Below, piece after piece: positions 1-11,844 of a stretch of 64,000 nt of DNA. The position numbers were made by a program, and so were the translations under genes. Each line of letters begins with the position of its first letter. The first letter of the stretch is position 1. The notes under the pieces are model-generated. The model was not told the DNA's origin. It did no database searches and was given only the letters and a program-made list of their open reading frames with translations. The stretch covers positions 519,001-583,000 of the forward strand of contig JAPDOI010000154.1 in NCBI GenBank assembly GCA_029168955.1, given 5' to 3'. The DNA is from Aplectana chamaeleonis. Lineage: Eukaryota > Nematoda > Chromadorea > Rhabditida > Cosmocercidae.

Positions 1-69
1 GAGCCAACTGTAAAAATTGAAGGCTGCAAGTTACTATGAAAGAAGCGAATGACCGTTTCCTCCTCATTG

Positions 70-960
70 AGAAGTACCCTGATCATAAAAATCCGAGTTT
101 TATCCACTTCGAATGCCGCAATCTCTCATAGACTAGGCTAGCCGTGCGATATGGCGTTTGTCCGCAGCTACACAACGCGCACTGGAGTGGACGCGCACGC
201 AATATTAATTAAAAAATTTATTTTATTACAGAACGGGGCGGAGAAAATGATTGAAACTGGAGTCAATGGAAGCAGGCAGAAATAGGATTCTTTCAATGTA
301 TCCAGTATAGAAATTTAATGTAAACAAACTAAGTTGGAGCGGAGTTTTTTTCGGACGTGATAAGGTTCATTCAAATGAACCTAGTTGATTAAAAACACCC
401 ACAAACATGAGAACTAAGAGCATTGCGAGAAAGAGGAGAATCTGGCAAACAGTATGATAGCAATAGATTTGATATTCAATGTGATTTAAGGACCTTAAAA
501 CTAGTCCCGGTTTTGTCCCGGTTCTCGGGGTAAAACCGGGACGAGATTTAAGGTCCTTAAATCACATTAAAAACCGGTCCCATTGATGCTAAAATATTTG
601 CCTGATTCTCCTCTTTCTCACGATGTTCTTTGCTCTCAGTTTAATGCTAGTTTTGATCAACTAGCTTCGTTTGAATGAACCTTATCATGGCCAAATATTT
701 ACACCCGCTGTAACTTTGTTTATTTACATTTATTTTCTAAAGTGGGTACATCCAGGATAGACTACCTTTACCATCTTCCATTTCCTTCAGTTTCAATCCT
801 TTTCTCCTCTCCGTTCTGTAATAAAATACATTTTTTATTAATATTGTGTGCGGGTCCACTCCCGTGTGCTCTGTGTAGCTGCGTACAAACACCGTATCGC
901 ACGGCAAGCCGATTTTTTAAGGGATAGCGGCATTCTAGGGGGGTAAAACTCGGGTTTTAT
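70..960. repeat. ~0.9-kb imperfect palindrome (foldback element)
   Basis: The left arm (about 75-510) reappears reverse-complemented in the right arm (about 545-960). Matching landmarks are the AAAATCCGAGTTTTA and TAAAACTCGGGTTTTA blocks at the outer ends, the TTCATTCAAATGAACC / GTTTGAATGAACC blocks, and the GAGAAAGAGGAG / CTCCTCTTTCTC blocks. The centre is a GC-richer hairpin near 505-545 (TCCCGGTTTTGTCCCGG facing AAAACCGGGACGAG). The arms have diverged, so the insertion is old. No coding sequence is evident. It could be a foldback transposon or a large MITE; the family is unknown. Confidence 0.7.
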
Positions 961-1388
961 ACTCCCTACGAATCACATGAATCCTAACATTGTTTCACAA
1001 CACAAAATAGTTCTGATTTCCACATCAGAACAACCAAACACAAATTAACTAATCCTTCATAGGTTTATGAAAACATTCGACAGGAAACATTAATTATCGC
1101 AATAGTAGTAGTTCTGTTGTTGGTTATTGTTCAATTGTTTTGTATTGAAAAATGTTTTACCTTTTGTCATAACTTACCGTCTTACTAACAAATTTTCCTC
1201 ATGGGTTGTTTTGAAGTTCAGAAATTACTTTACCTTTTTTGTTGCCATTTTCGGAATTTTCTCTATTCAGTGCTTTTTTATATTCTTGTCTATTAAAATC
1301 AGGAAGTCAAGATCATGGCTGTCCAACTATTCGGAAAACAGCCGATTTCGATTTCCCATAAGGGGGTGCCTAAAAATTACCGAGCTAA

Positions 1389-1880
1389 GGCCCTAGTTAT
1401 ACACCGGCGGGACGCTGCGGAAATAGCAAGACAACTATCACTTATATGCGCCCTAACTGCGCTCAGGCATGCCAAAAGGAACAGTAGTCGCAGAAAAACG
1501 CGCCGGAAGGCCGCACAGAGCAGTTATACACGCCGCGGCACCGTATACTGCATCCTTACGGGACCTGCCCTGTTGGAAATTTGCCAATTTCCACCAGCTG
1601 ATTATTTTTCAGATTTAAAATTGTTAAAACAGTACCAAAACGACATAACGAGCACTGTAATGACGAGAGGAATTGATTCTTAGTGCTATTCTGCAAATAA
1701 AAAGTGTCAGAAGCGAAAAAATCGATAAAATACCATTAAAAACGCCTGGAAATTTTTGTCCGCAGTATTGCGTCAAAGACGCCGAAGACGCAACATTGCA
1801 GACGAATCCCAGATTCACGCAGCAAGCGGCGGCAATGTCATCGCGAGACGTTTTCATTCCGCTGGTGTATAACTAGGGCC
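1389..1880. mobile_element. MITE with GGCCCTAGTTATACACC ends and TAA target duplication
   Basis: The terminal inverted repeats GGCCCTAGTTATACACC and GGTGTATAACTAGGGCC are perfect over 17 bp. They are flanked by TAA at 1386-1388 and 1881-1883. A 3-bp TWA duplication fits the PIF/Harbinger superfamily (family knowledge). The interior (492 bp) has no transposase, so it is non-autonomous. Confidence 0.65.
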
Positions 1881-2197
1881 TAAGGGGGGTGCATATTCAG
1901 AATCGCCATGCCGGGACGTGTGCCCAGCCCTGAATCGTGCGCGAAATCATTCGATCAATAACCATCGTCCTTTCGTTTTCCTGCGCGCATTTTTTCTCGC
2001 CAAGCAGCGTGGTTTTTTCCGCCTCCCGTCCAGTGATTGACGGTAATTGTAGTTAGCGTGACACTCACAGTATTGCACCCAGATAGCCCACGGTTTGCCG
2101 TCTATGAATCCCAGCCCTGCTTTCGATCAGTAAACAATGATCTACAATGAATTTTCTACTGTGAGAAGAATGCGAAGCGATTTATATATGTGCATAG

Positions 2198-2387
2198 TAT
2201 AGTTGTACGATTTCGAAAAAAATGTCGAACGGACGAAAATCGAAATTTTTCCGTTCGAGATCTTTTTGAACGAACGAAAAATGAAAAAATTTCGTTTGAA
2301 AAAATTTTGAACAAACGAAAACAAACGAAAAAATTTCGATAAATTTTCCGAAAAATTTTCGAAAACTTCGTTCCTGTACAACTATAG
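2198..2387. mobile_element. 190-bp MITE with TATAGTTGTAC ends, 8-bp target duplication
   Basis: The termini are TATAGTTGTACGA and GTACAACTATA. They are flanked by GTGCATAG (2190-2197) and GTGCATTG (2388-2395), an 8-bp duplication with one mismatch. The interior is filled with short words built on TTTCGTTCG / TTTTCGAAAA on both strands. It has the same architecture as the elements at 34,618-35,467 and 57,481-57,641, which also begin and end with TATA and carry word-rich subterminal arrays. An 8-bp duplication suggests the hAT superfamily, but the terminal bases are not the usual CAGGG. Confidence 0.65.
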
Positions 2388-2395
2388 TGCATTGA

Positions 2396-3860
2396 TATAT
2401 GATAATCCACGATTCCGCGACAACATTTTCAGTGTGAGAAGAATCCGAGGCGAGATTTTCACTACGAAATTCGTGGTGTGAGAAGAATATGAGGCGAGAG
2501 CGAGGCGAGACGGCATCTCATCGGGCAGTCACTAGAGTCGCCTCACTTTTTTCCCAGCTTGGGCTACAATCTCCGTAATGAGGCTATGTCGAAGCCGATT
2601 TGGAGGGAGTTGCCTCGATGTCACGAGACGGCTCTTACTTTTCATCGAGGCAACTCCCAAGCGCATGTCAGACTGGAAAGCAGCGTTCAGCAACTGGGTG
2701 TCAAATCAGCCAATAGATAGTCGTCTTCTCTTTGTTTTCCCGCGTGCAAGTTTAACCGCCTAGCAGGGCAGCGGCTTTTCACTTAAATTATACAGACCAA
2801 TTGTTATATGAATGGTTCTGCTTCATTCTTCCAAAGCCGTATACTGCAGGCGATTCATAACCCCAAATGCAGATTCTCCACATGTTTGCAGCGATGATCG
2901 ACAGAGGTTTTTTTAGAAGCCGTCGTGAAAAGCTTCTACTAACTCCAGCCTTTCTAACAGAAGAAGCTGTTCTGCAATAGCAATAATCAATTCCCGTCAA
3001 AACCATTATTCCTCATCGGAACAGGTGTTCACATTAACGTGAGTACGCCTCATTACGGAGCCGTTTCGAGAGGAGAGAGTCCCAGTGACGCTCTTCCATT
3101 TCATCACTCATCAATCTTTTCTTTCCGCTCATTTTTAGACCTCAGCCTAGTGTTTATATTCGCTTGATCCTCTCTGTCAGCCAGCTGTCCCTCGGCAACT
3201 TGCGCTAACCACCGAGAACACCCCACACGCGGCCACCGCCGTCTCAACGCTGAATTGTCGCCAGATTTCACACTTATTCCAGCATTAACTGCTATTTGAG
3301 CTACTTAAATAGTTCTACTATCTAAAGATTTTCACTTTCATCTCTCGTCTCCTATATCACATCTATCAGAGTAGTCCGTAGAAATGTTTTCAATTAACGT
3401 CCGGATTCACGTATCCAGAACTGTTTGATAGGAAGGAGACTACGATTTTCAACATTCGTTTTCTTTCATAGAATTTTTATTGTTTGCATAGTTTCTCAAA
3501 CCAATTCGCAACTTAATTAACAACGCTGAACTAAAATCAGACAAAGAAACGTTTGACCTTATTTGTAGTGTCCTCTATAATTCGCTATGCTTATTGTTAA
3601 TAACGGCAGTTAGCTCATATTATTGTCAGTTTCTTTGAAATATGATTTTGTTAGCAATGTTAAATTACCATTTGGATACGAATATTTCCGGCCCTATCTT
3701 CAGACAATTTATATCACTAACAGCAGCGAGCCTCTTCAGTTAGTGAGGCAGTCAGATGCAGTTGATTATTTATCAAGCATGAAGCAAGTGAAATGTATAC
3801 CAATATAAAACTGATAAGTCTCTATAACTTGTTTCAGTTGAACTCAATGTAAATTATTCG
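2396..3860. other. No gene recognised; GCCTC-type repeat at its centre
   Basis: I see no convincing coding sequence. Around 2,530-2,690 and 3,040-3,060 there are blocks (TTGCCTCGATG, CATCGAGGCAACTCCC, CGCCTCATTACGGAG) shared with the MITE at 36,465-36,682, so a diverged copy of that family is present. The rest is A+T-rich spacer. Confidence 0.4.
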
Positions 3861-3861
3861 A

Positions 3862-5060
3862 TGGAAGCACTCACGATAAAAAATGTGTTTCATTTTCCAC
3901 TCGGACTGGGTACTGGAGGGACACACTGTAACGTTAACGTTGAAAGAGCCCATAAAAACGAGCCAGGAAAAGCCCCAAAGGAGTCCGAAGTTGCCGCTTT
4001 CAGAGCAAGGCAAATCTTGAAGGCAGTGTCCACGATAAAATCTGTCTCCGAGTTTTCACCGGATATCGAGTGGTCCGAGTCCAACTTCACCAGTAATGTT
4101 GAAAAATCGGCTTGAAACAAGCACAGAAGAGCCCTGTACGGCCCTAAACTTGGGTGTTTCGCTCACGCAACGCCCACTCCTTTCAACCGCCTCTGATCCG
4201 TGAGCAACTTGAAAAACCATTTTATGGAAACAGCATACATTCAGGGGGCTATAATCCACTCCACTTAAAGGCAGTGTCCACGATAAAAATCATGTCTAAT
4301 TTTTGGTGAAGATCGGCAGCTGCAGGGCTTAGCGCAACCCGAACGTTGAAAAAACTAAGAGAAATGAGCTCGGAACGATCCCCTACGACCCCAAAGTTGG
4401 ACACCCGTCAGCTCGTCACACCCAGATGAACTTTCCACGCCCACCGACGTGAACAGATGAACGCTTGAGATTGTGAGATGAGCGATGGTTTCCAATCATT
4501 AGCCCGTTCTTCCCTTCATTCCCAACTGCTCTCTTTGCTCGGGTCAGCTCGTATACATCGGCTGCAAAAGGCGGAAATTACAAGCCTCGGACAACTCGTC
4601 CAACATTTTCCCTAGTTCAGTTTTTGACGGATCATAACTCCGTTCCTAGAAGGTCTTGTGCGATTCCAAAAACATCATGGTAAACAGCATGGGGCCGTCT
4701 TGAAGATAGGCAAAAAAGCAGAGAAACGATTCTTATCGTGAACACTGCCTTTAAATAAACTTACCCTATTTGACAATCGATTACCTTTTCAAACTGAAAT
4801 TTTGAGTTGGACAAATTTATCGGTAGTCGTTAAGGGAGTGGGCGTTGCGTGAGCGGAACGCTCAAATTAGGGTCGTATAGGGCTCGTTTTTAGCCGTTTT
4901 TTTTTCAACGTTTCTAGTTAAAAAGGGCTCGAACCTCTCGATTTCCGGTGAAAACTCGGAGTCTGATTTTGTTGTGGACACCGCCTATAAAAGCGTAATG
5001 CGCGCCCTCCGACGTGAACAAATGAAAACTTGAGATCGTGAGCTGAGTGATGGTTTCCGA
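3862..5060. repeat. Composite of nested GGCAGTG-type MITEs
   Basis: At least two copies are nested. An outer pair of ends lies at 4,019 (GGCAGTGTCCACGATAAAAT) and 4,985 (reverse complement GGCGGTGTCCACAACAAAAT), followed on each inner side by GACTCCGAGTTTTCACCGG or a close variant. Inside sits a complete copy at 4,269-4,750, flanked by TTAA (4,265-4,268 and 4,751-4,754). A further decayed copy begins near 3,868 (CTCACGATAAAAAATGTG) and resembles 50,776-50,969 reversed. The short open frames here are repeat sequence, not genes. Confidence 0.6.
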
Positions 5061-5199
5061 TCAATAACCCCGTTCTTCCCTTCGTTCTCAACTTCTCTCT
5101 TTACTCACTGGGGCTTACCTAACATTTCCGGTGGGCTTTTATAAAACCATGAGTTGATAGTTGTAGGTATGGGACACAGCATTGATAATCCGTTTTTCA

Positions 5200-5945
5200 A
5201 ATTCCCTAATAGCCTCAGAAATTTACTGAAGATTTCGAAGAGTGTACATTTTGATAGCTTTGCGTAGATAAATTGTCTCGGATCGGGCTGAAAACTTGTT
5301 TCAAGAGGTTGTTTTGGGCGCTAATCACGAATCTGAGGCACATTTGTCAATAATCGGAAAAGACATCTGATATGGTCCTAAGCTTCAAAATGGGGCCAAT
5401 TTCGCTGGAAAATGCCACTTTTGAAGATTTTGAGAACGCTACGATCTAATCGTCTCAAAACTTGTACCTAGGGGTTATTTGCAGTGCTAAACACGAATCT
5501 GCAGTCCGTTTATCGATTTTTGATAGATTAGGGTAGGTTACGGTGAGCATAGGGTGGCTTGGCCCAAGTCTCAGATTTCTCTCAAAATGTCTGTGTGGGT
5601 GTTATTTGGGACGCCAAACACGAATTTAAGGTTCATTTTTCGAGTTTCGAAATTTCAAAGTAGGCAAAGCCATTTAAAAGGCATCATATCTACCGTAATC
5701 TACAGCATCCATAAGCCTAGCGACAAACAGACCACAGATTCGCATTCAGCGCTCTGGATAACCCCCAGTTGAAAGTTCTGAGCCGAATCCGGAACTTTTT
5801 TCTCAAACACCCTAAAAATTGGCTGATGGGTACCCTTATCTTTTAACGAAGCTTCAAAAACGTTTATAACTTCGTTCAGAGGTGTCCGTAGCAGAATCCG
5901 ATGTCAGACTCGGAGACAGCGGAGCAGAGTTGACCAGAAAACATT
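5200..5945. repeat. Dispersed noncoding repeat with internal ~140-bp periodicity
   Basis: A degenerate unit containing AACACGAATCTGAGGTCCG-like and CGATTTTTGATAG-like blocks recurs several times with a spacing of roughly 140 bp (near 5,320, 5,490 and 5,620). Related copies occur at about 31,560-32,170 and 58,590-58,890. No reading frame is conserved. The family is not recognised. Confidence 0.5.
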
Positions 5946-5956
5946 CATCATCTTTC

Positions 5957-6416
5957 AAAGGCAGTGTTCACGAAGAAAAAGTTGCACGTTTTTTGCTAAA
6001 ACGTAAGCTTTGAGTCCCTCTAAGTTGTTTAAGAACGGAAGTGCGACGAAAAACGGCTGGTAAGTGGGTGGAAATCTCGTGGGCCAGCCAACCCATTGGG
6101 CCACTCCGCCCACGTCCTATAACAGTTGCCCTGAATTCGTGGTTAGATGAGCGATGATTTTTGATAAAAAGGCCCGTTCTTTCCTTCACTCTCAACTTCT
6201 CTCTTTACTCAGGTCAGCTCGCACACATCGGCTGCAAAAAGAGTTACATGCCTCGGGCAACTCGTCCACAATGCTTCCCTAGCTGAATTTTGAGGGGCCA
6301 TAACTCCGTTTCCAGGGGATCTTGTACGATTCCAGGGACATCATTGAAATCAGCATGGGACCGTTTTCGAGATAGGTGGAAAAACAGAAAAATAACTTTT
6401 ATCGTGAACACTGCCT
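5957..6416. mobile_element. TTAA-type MITE (GGCAGTGTTCACGA ends)
   Basis: The left end AAGGCAGTGTTCACGA and the right end TCGTGAACACTGCCT form terminal inverted repeats. The right flank is TTAA (6,417-6,420); the left flank has decayed to TTCAA. The interior shares CTTCCCTAGCT and ACTCCGTTTCC blocks with the copies at 38.3, 50.5 and 56.2 kb. There is no coding capacity. Confidence 0.6.
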
Positions 6417-6618
6417 TTAAATGGTGGGGTTGGCCATGCGAGGTCCCCTAGTAAGTAGGGGTTAATAAGGAAAAGCCCCCCACAGAACACTCAGATATCG
6501 GGGAAAAATCGTTTAAAGAAATCCCTGAAAGACCTGCCAGTGCCTGTTTGCGTGTTTAGGAGAACGCAGACAACGCATGAAACCCGACGTCAGTGAAGTG
6601 GTTTCGCGCTTGGAAATC

Positions 6619-6950
6619 CGTGGGTAAGTGGCTTTGCTTTCTATTTCTTGAGCAAAAAAAACTCTTTAGAAATAATAATTGCTATTGTACATGATGCTAG
6701 ATTAGAACCTTTCGTGATAAAAAATACTATTCAAAAATTTGGTGCCTGTTCCTACGGTAAATGGACGCAGGACAACTGTTATAGAACGTGGGCGGGGTGG
6801 CCCGATGGGTTGGCTGGCCCACGAGTTCTCGCCCACTTTCCGGCCGTTTTTCATCGCACTTCCGTTCTCATTTTTCTTGGAGGAACCCAAAGCTTACTTT
6901 TTTGCCAAGAAAAGGCGGGCAACTTTTTCATCGTGAACACTGCCTTTAGC
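6619..6950. mobile_element. MITE copy, inverted relative to the one at 36.8 kb
   Basis: The right end ATCGTGAACACTGCCTTTA matches the family terminus. The interior (TGTTATAGAACGTGGGCGGGG and GGTTGGCTGGCCCACGAG) reappears in opposite orientation at about 36,900-36,990, and also at 6,060-6,120 inside the preceding MITE. The overlapping open frames are by-products of the repeat. Confidence 0.5.
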
Positions 6951-7081
6951 CCTTCCACATGACCTTTTGCTATTTTGGTGGGTTAAGATTTCCGGAATAG
7001 CCGCATTGACTGGCTGTTCCGTTTGGTTTCCGCCTGATTTTATCTTGGCCAGAAACAAAGGATAGAAATAACCCTTCTTTT

Positions 7082-7324
7082 ATGATGGATAAGTACGATA
7101 TTTGGATAGCTGAAGCTAATGCGGTTTGGTACACGCAGCTAAACGAACTCGCACTAAGGTGTCTTTCGGCCCCGGTTACTTCATCTGGATGCGAGAGACT
7201 CTTCTCAACAGCTAATTGCATTGTCAATGACTTGCGAGAATCTCTAACACCAGAAAATCTGGAGAAGCTCTTCTTTCTTCACATTATGTGCTGTTATTCG
7301 ACTTCTCACAAAGTTTTCTTGTAA
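7082..7324 (+). pseudogene. hAT transposase C-terminal dimerisation domain, remnant
   Basis: An 80-codon open stretch contains LALRCLSAPVTSSGCERLFS, then a few residues later DLRESLTPENLEKLFFLH. This is the signature of the hAT-family C-terminal dimerisation domain (hATC), where P-T-S..CER-FS and L.PE.LE.L.FL are the conserved anchors. hAT transposases use this domain to multimerise. The rest of a transposase (zinc finger, catalytic core) is not present upstream, so this is a truncated remnant about a tenth of full length. It may be the relic of the autonomous source for the CAGGG-ended elements in this window, but that link is inference. Confidence 0.8.
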
Positions 7325-7717
7325 CGATACTTCCTGATTTTGATTCTAATTCTCCAATAGATGGATTCGAACGCTTTTAATATGTGTACATTCGGAGTTT
7401 CACACACAGGTGTAATGCTATTTGCATGTATGTAGTGGTAGAAACATGAAAATTTTTCTTTTTGGTCGCTTTTTCAGAATCTGGAAAACAAGAACCTTGT
7501 GTGAAAGACGTGAAAGAATACCTAGACAGAAAAGTAAAGTCACAAGGCTGCACAGCGCTGACTGAGGTCCCAAGGGAAAAATTGTCATGAGCGGAATGAT
7601 TTTGAGGTGAGAGTGGAGATATTGGCACGAGACATACCCCACCAGACATGCTGGATCTAAGCTGGAGATCGGAATGTCAATTGGGGGGGGGTAGAGGAAC
7701 AAAGGTCTTCATGCATA

Positions 7718-8995
7718 CCAGGTTGTTCAATAAGTTTTGTCGTTCGATAGGAGAGGGCGTTGCTACTAGCCCAATTTCTTTTTTGTTTCGTTGGTACACT
7801 CTTCACATGAACGTATGTGAAGTTTCATTTCAAACTGTCAATTCACTCTTCGTTTACAAGCCATTTAGTGTCGCCGTGTTACAGCAATGGAAAAATTGAC
7901 TATCGTGCAGTGATAAAATTCTTATTTTTAGAAGGTGTAGCACCAAAAGAAATTCTCGAACGAATGTTAAAAGTGTAAAATGATTGTTCACCTACAATAA
8001 GAACAGTATAAAGATGGGTTGCTGAATTTAAACGTGGTCGTACAAGCCTTGAAGACGATCCACGTGAAGGACGTCCAAAAAGCGCATCAACACCAGAAAT
8101 CATAGACAAAATACTGGATATGGTTTTGGAAGATCGTCGATTGACTGAGAAAGATTTAGTAGAGGCTCTACACATCTCGTTAGGCAGTGTAAGTCATATT
8201 TTAAATGAAATTTTGGGTTTTAGAAAGCTGTGTGCACAATGGGTGCCGCTTTCGCTAACAATGGAACAAAACACATTCGATTGCGACTTTCTCTGCATTC
8301 GGAGCGTTTTAAAAAATATAAAGTGAATTTTGTGCGCCGATTCATCACTATGGGTGACACTTGGGTCTATCACCATGGTCTTGAATCAAAACAAGAGGCT
8401 AAAGAGTGGTGTGAACCTGATTGTTCAGCTTCGAAACGAGTTCGTGTCTGGAAATCGGCCAAGAAGGATATGGCATCAGTTTTTTGGGATGCGAAAGGAA
8501 AATTGTTCATGGATTACTTGCAAACTGGTAAAACAATTAATTCTGAATATTACCGCAACCTTCTGGACCAACTGAAAGAAAAAACTCGTGAGAAAAGACC
8601 CGGTTTGCAGAAGAAATTATCCTTTTTCATCAGGACAATGCACCGTGTCACGCAAGCATTTTGACAATGGCTAAAATCCATGAATTAAAGTTCGAATTGT
8701 TGGAGCATCCACTGTATTCCCCAGATTTGGTCCCCAGCGACTTCCATTTGTTTCCAGAACTCAAAAAATTTATGCGTTGCAAGCGTTTTTCATCAAATGA
8801 AGAGGTCATAACGGCTGTTAAAGCGTATTTTGCAGATCTTGCAAATTCCCACTTCAGGGATGGGATCCACAGATTGGAGGATCGTTGGAGCAAGTGTGTT
8901 AATGTTTAGGGAGACTAAGCTGAAGAATAAAGCGTATTTTGAACCATAAAATTGTGTTTTTCTTATTGAACGACGAAACTTATTGAACAACCAGG
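7718..8995 (+). mobile_element. Mariner element copy 1 (1,278 bp)
   Basis: Terminal inverted repeats CCAGGTTGTTCAATAAGTTT and CTGGTTGTTCAATAAGTTTC (read inward from each end) are flanked by TA (7,716-7,717 and 8,996-8,997), the invariable Tc1/mariner target. The 1.28-kb length is typical for a complete mariner. The second copy at 39,803-43,471 is inserted in the opposite orientation. Confidence 0.92.
7888..8909 (+). pseudogene. Mariner transposase, DD34D, frameshifted
   Basis: The cut-and-paste transposase is readable through three frames. It starts MEKLTIVQ at 7,888 and then needs a frame change. The paired helix-turn-helix linker reads SLEDDPREGRPKSAS (about 8,050-8,090). The catalytic motifs follow: MGDTWVYHH (canonical DESWVYHY, so the first Asp-Glu is altered), FHQDNAP-like sequence at about 8,630 disrupted by a frameshift, and YSPDLVPSDFHLFPELKKF. 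The spacing between the second and third Asp is 34 residues, which defines the mariner DD34D class. At least two frameshifts plus an early stop make it inactive. Confidence 0.88.
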
Positions 8996-8997
8996 TA

Positions 8998-9132
8998 TCG
9001 TCGGCATGGATCTTCACGTGGCTTTGAGTTCACTACTGAAGGTTGGCGCGTAATCGGTGCCGCATGCTATCACATAGGTGCGACGAGTTTGCGCCAACTT
9101 CCAATGGTGGACACGAAGTCTCATTAGGCTTA
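8998..9132. repeat. Inverted-repeat block shared with 58.47-58.57 kb
   Basis: GGTTGGCGCG...GCGACGAGTTTGCGCCAACTT forms an internal inverted pair, followed by GTCTCATTAGG. The same arrangement occurs reverse-complemented at 58,465-58,570. The hAT element at 9,141 is inserted immediately next to it, and a matching outer sequence resumes near 10,755 (GGATCCATGCCGATGTTAT). The block is therefore probably a MITE interrupted by the hAT copy. Confidence 0.45.
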
Positions 9133-9140
9133 CTTTAGAG

Positions 9141-10627
9141 CAGGGCTGTGCGGAACTGTTCCGTTTCCGATTCCGTTTCCGTATTTCCAGTACTTTTTGA
9201 GCTGTTCCGTTCCGTTTCCGTTTCCGGGTTTTTGGGCCCGGAAACGGAAGAAAATAGTACTACAAGGGGAAAGGTCACGCCTCCCCAGCGCACAAAGCCG
9301 CGGTACCTCTGCGATGGTCACAGCGTGAGTCTAATCCTGATCGCTTGGATGGGTGTCCCGCTCCTTCCAACCGTCACACGGTATACACCCTCCCCCTCCA
9401 TCAACGCGCAGAACGATCCCAACGTGGGCTTGACGATAGCGGCTACAGAAGGCATACTTTAGGTACTGTTGCGCGGGTGAGTAAGTTGTGTTATCTTGCA
9501 GTTGAACCGTGGTTATTAGTCTCATCTCAGTTGGAAACCATCTTTACAACTCTTTATCAAAATTTTTCCGAAGAGCTGAACTGTTGGCTAGCCATTACCC
9601 TTCCATGCATCAGTATCATACTTTGTTACAATCGAGTCCTCCGATTGAGGGACCAGAGAGATAGAAATTTTCCTCTTCGTGTCTCTAGCTACTCGCGCAC
9701 TTGCGGGGTTTAACTTCGCACAGCGCCATAGAAATTTCACGCCATAGCCCCCAACTCCTCGTTTTCAGCAGCACGTGCTGCCAACGCATGCTGGGTTTCG
9801 GCCACTTCTCATCGGCAGCTTGTGCTGCACCTAGCAGCACCTATTGCTGCCTACGAGAGGGTCAACTCGATGTCGGCCCGGAGTGCGACCCCTCATTACA
9901 TGTGTTGCTAGCAGCAGCACGTTATTCAAATGAAGAGGGTCTTTGAGCCACCACCTCTTCCTACCGGAGCTAGAGTTGCGATCCTTGTAATGGCTCGCAG
10001 AAAGGACGCCAACCTCGCCAAGGTACGCAACAAAGGCATGATCCTCGCCTCGGTCCACTATAACAAATCTTTTCTCGTAATGCGCAGTAAGGACAACTCT
10101 TCAAGCTTCCAAAATTGATATCCGGAAAATTGAGTACTTGAGATCACCTTCGGGGTCCGGCCTTAAACGGACAACTGCTCTCTCAACAATGGTGGGTGTC
10201 ATATGTATGTACCCGCAGCCGTCGTAGAACACCGACTGGAAAAATCAGTTGAAGGTAGAAACTCGACATCAGAAAGACCAGCAGCACTCTAGAAGAGGAG
10301 TTGCTCGAGCAGACATATTTTCGGCTCACTAGGAGAGCTTGCAGCAGCAGCACCACGTCTTCCTTTCATGCTTCAAATCTATTTGTACTCGACTTGCTTG
10401 CCGTTTTAGACCGTCGCCCACTGGTGCTTGAGGGATTAGATCGAGATCACAAGCTACAGAAGTACATCTGCATGCCATGAGCAGCGACGAAACCTACCAT
10501 TTAATTATACCACAATTTTTAGTTCACTTCCGTTCCCGTTTCCGGATTTCCGTTTCCGGCGATTTTCAGCCACTTTTCTTCCGTTTCCGTTTCCGAAAAT
10601 CTTGAAAATGATTTCCGCACAGCCCTG
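9141..10627. mobile_element. Non-autonomous hAT element 1 (TTCCGTTTCCG words)
   Basis: The ends are CAGGGCTGTGCGGAA and TTCCGCACAGCCCTG, perfect inverted repeats, flanked by an exact 8-bp duplication CTTTAGAG (9,133-9,140 and 10,628-10,635). CAGGG ends with 8-bp duplications are diagnostic of hAT. Just inside each end is a run of the word TTCCGTTTCCG (9,160-9,230 and 10,525-10,600). The interior (about 1.3 kb) has no transposase. It contains several AGCAGCACGTGCTGC-like palindromic blocks near 9,760-9,920. Confidence 0.9.
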
Positions 10628-10635
10628 CTTTAGAG

Positions 10636-11840
10636 TTCCATCGCAGTGCGGCGCGAGGGGATGTCCTCTATGGGCATCGATCGTTAACGCGCCGCTCGTC
10701 GATTCGCATGGGAATTATGAAGTCGTGTCGCGCCGCAGTGAAACTCTTAAAACCCCTTAGGATCCATGCCGATGTTATATGTATACAAGGATCTGAATAA
10801 GCCTCCAAATTCTTCTTTCATGAAATTTACTCTCTGCTTCAGTCTCTTGTAACGAAATCATGTCTCTCTCCCAGTCTGATAAATACTTTCGACTCAAGTC
10901 CATCTTCTCTGTAGAAAAAAATTCCGACACACTTACAGAGCTTTATGTAAGTACGAATTTCGGAGAATTTCGTATCGTTAAAAAATACTATGCTATCGAA
11001 ATTCCCCCTTCAACTTGGAAACATTGTATTTGCATCGGAAAGTGTCTTCTCCTGTTCGAAATTCTTCTACTCCGGTTAGAGAAATTACTCCGTTTTTACG
11101 GCGGCTTTGTGACAAATCGCTTCGAGAGCAACCGCTTCTGCCAAGTTTTTTATTCAACAAATGCAACTTGGAGCTTTATGTGTATAGCTTCATATCCACT
11201 GCTTCCATGAGTTTGGTAGCTTTTATCTGATTTCCATGTTCTCTCATTGATTGTGGAACTCTTATTCATACTAGATGTCAACAGATTCTTACGAGTTCAC
11301 TTACAATTCGTTATTTTCTTGGAACGTCGTATTCTACTACATTCTTTAAAGAATCAATATTAAAGCACAATATTGCATTTTAATATTAAACCATTCACTG
11401 TTATTTTTCTTGTTTCTCTTCGTGTTGAATTAATCCTTTCGTCTGTTTACGTGCAGTAGTCGGCGGCACGCAGTAATGGTGCGCGCTTACTTCGGGAGTT
11501 GTGTGCGGCCTACTGTTTTACGCAAAGAGACTATAGAAACAGACCTAAACAAAGATGATTTCGCCTCTTAGCCCTATATTATCATGAATAATCCCTTAAC
11601 TGCTCTTTTTTTAGTTCCAACATTCTACCAAAGAGTCGCTTCTTGTCCTAGCGTTTCAAGCCTTCAAATCTAGGCGATACTCCGGTTCATGTTCCGATCT
11701 TATGAACATGGATGCAAGCAGTATACACCGACTCTCAGGGTGAGCGCATTTATGTGAACTGTGTGCCTATTGATGCTCTCATATGGGAACGCTATTGTTT
11801 TTCACTAGTTACACTGAATTTCCACAGTCCAAAATCTCAC
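10636..11840. other. Spacer without recognisable gene
   Basis: The 116-codon frame at 10,860-11,210 (+) has no recognisable domain, no splice signals and no paralogue here, so I do not call it. The sequence is A+T-rich with long T/A runs typical of nematode intergenic or intronic DNA. Confidence 0.35.
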
Positions 11841-11844
11841 TTAA

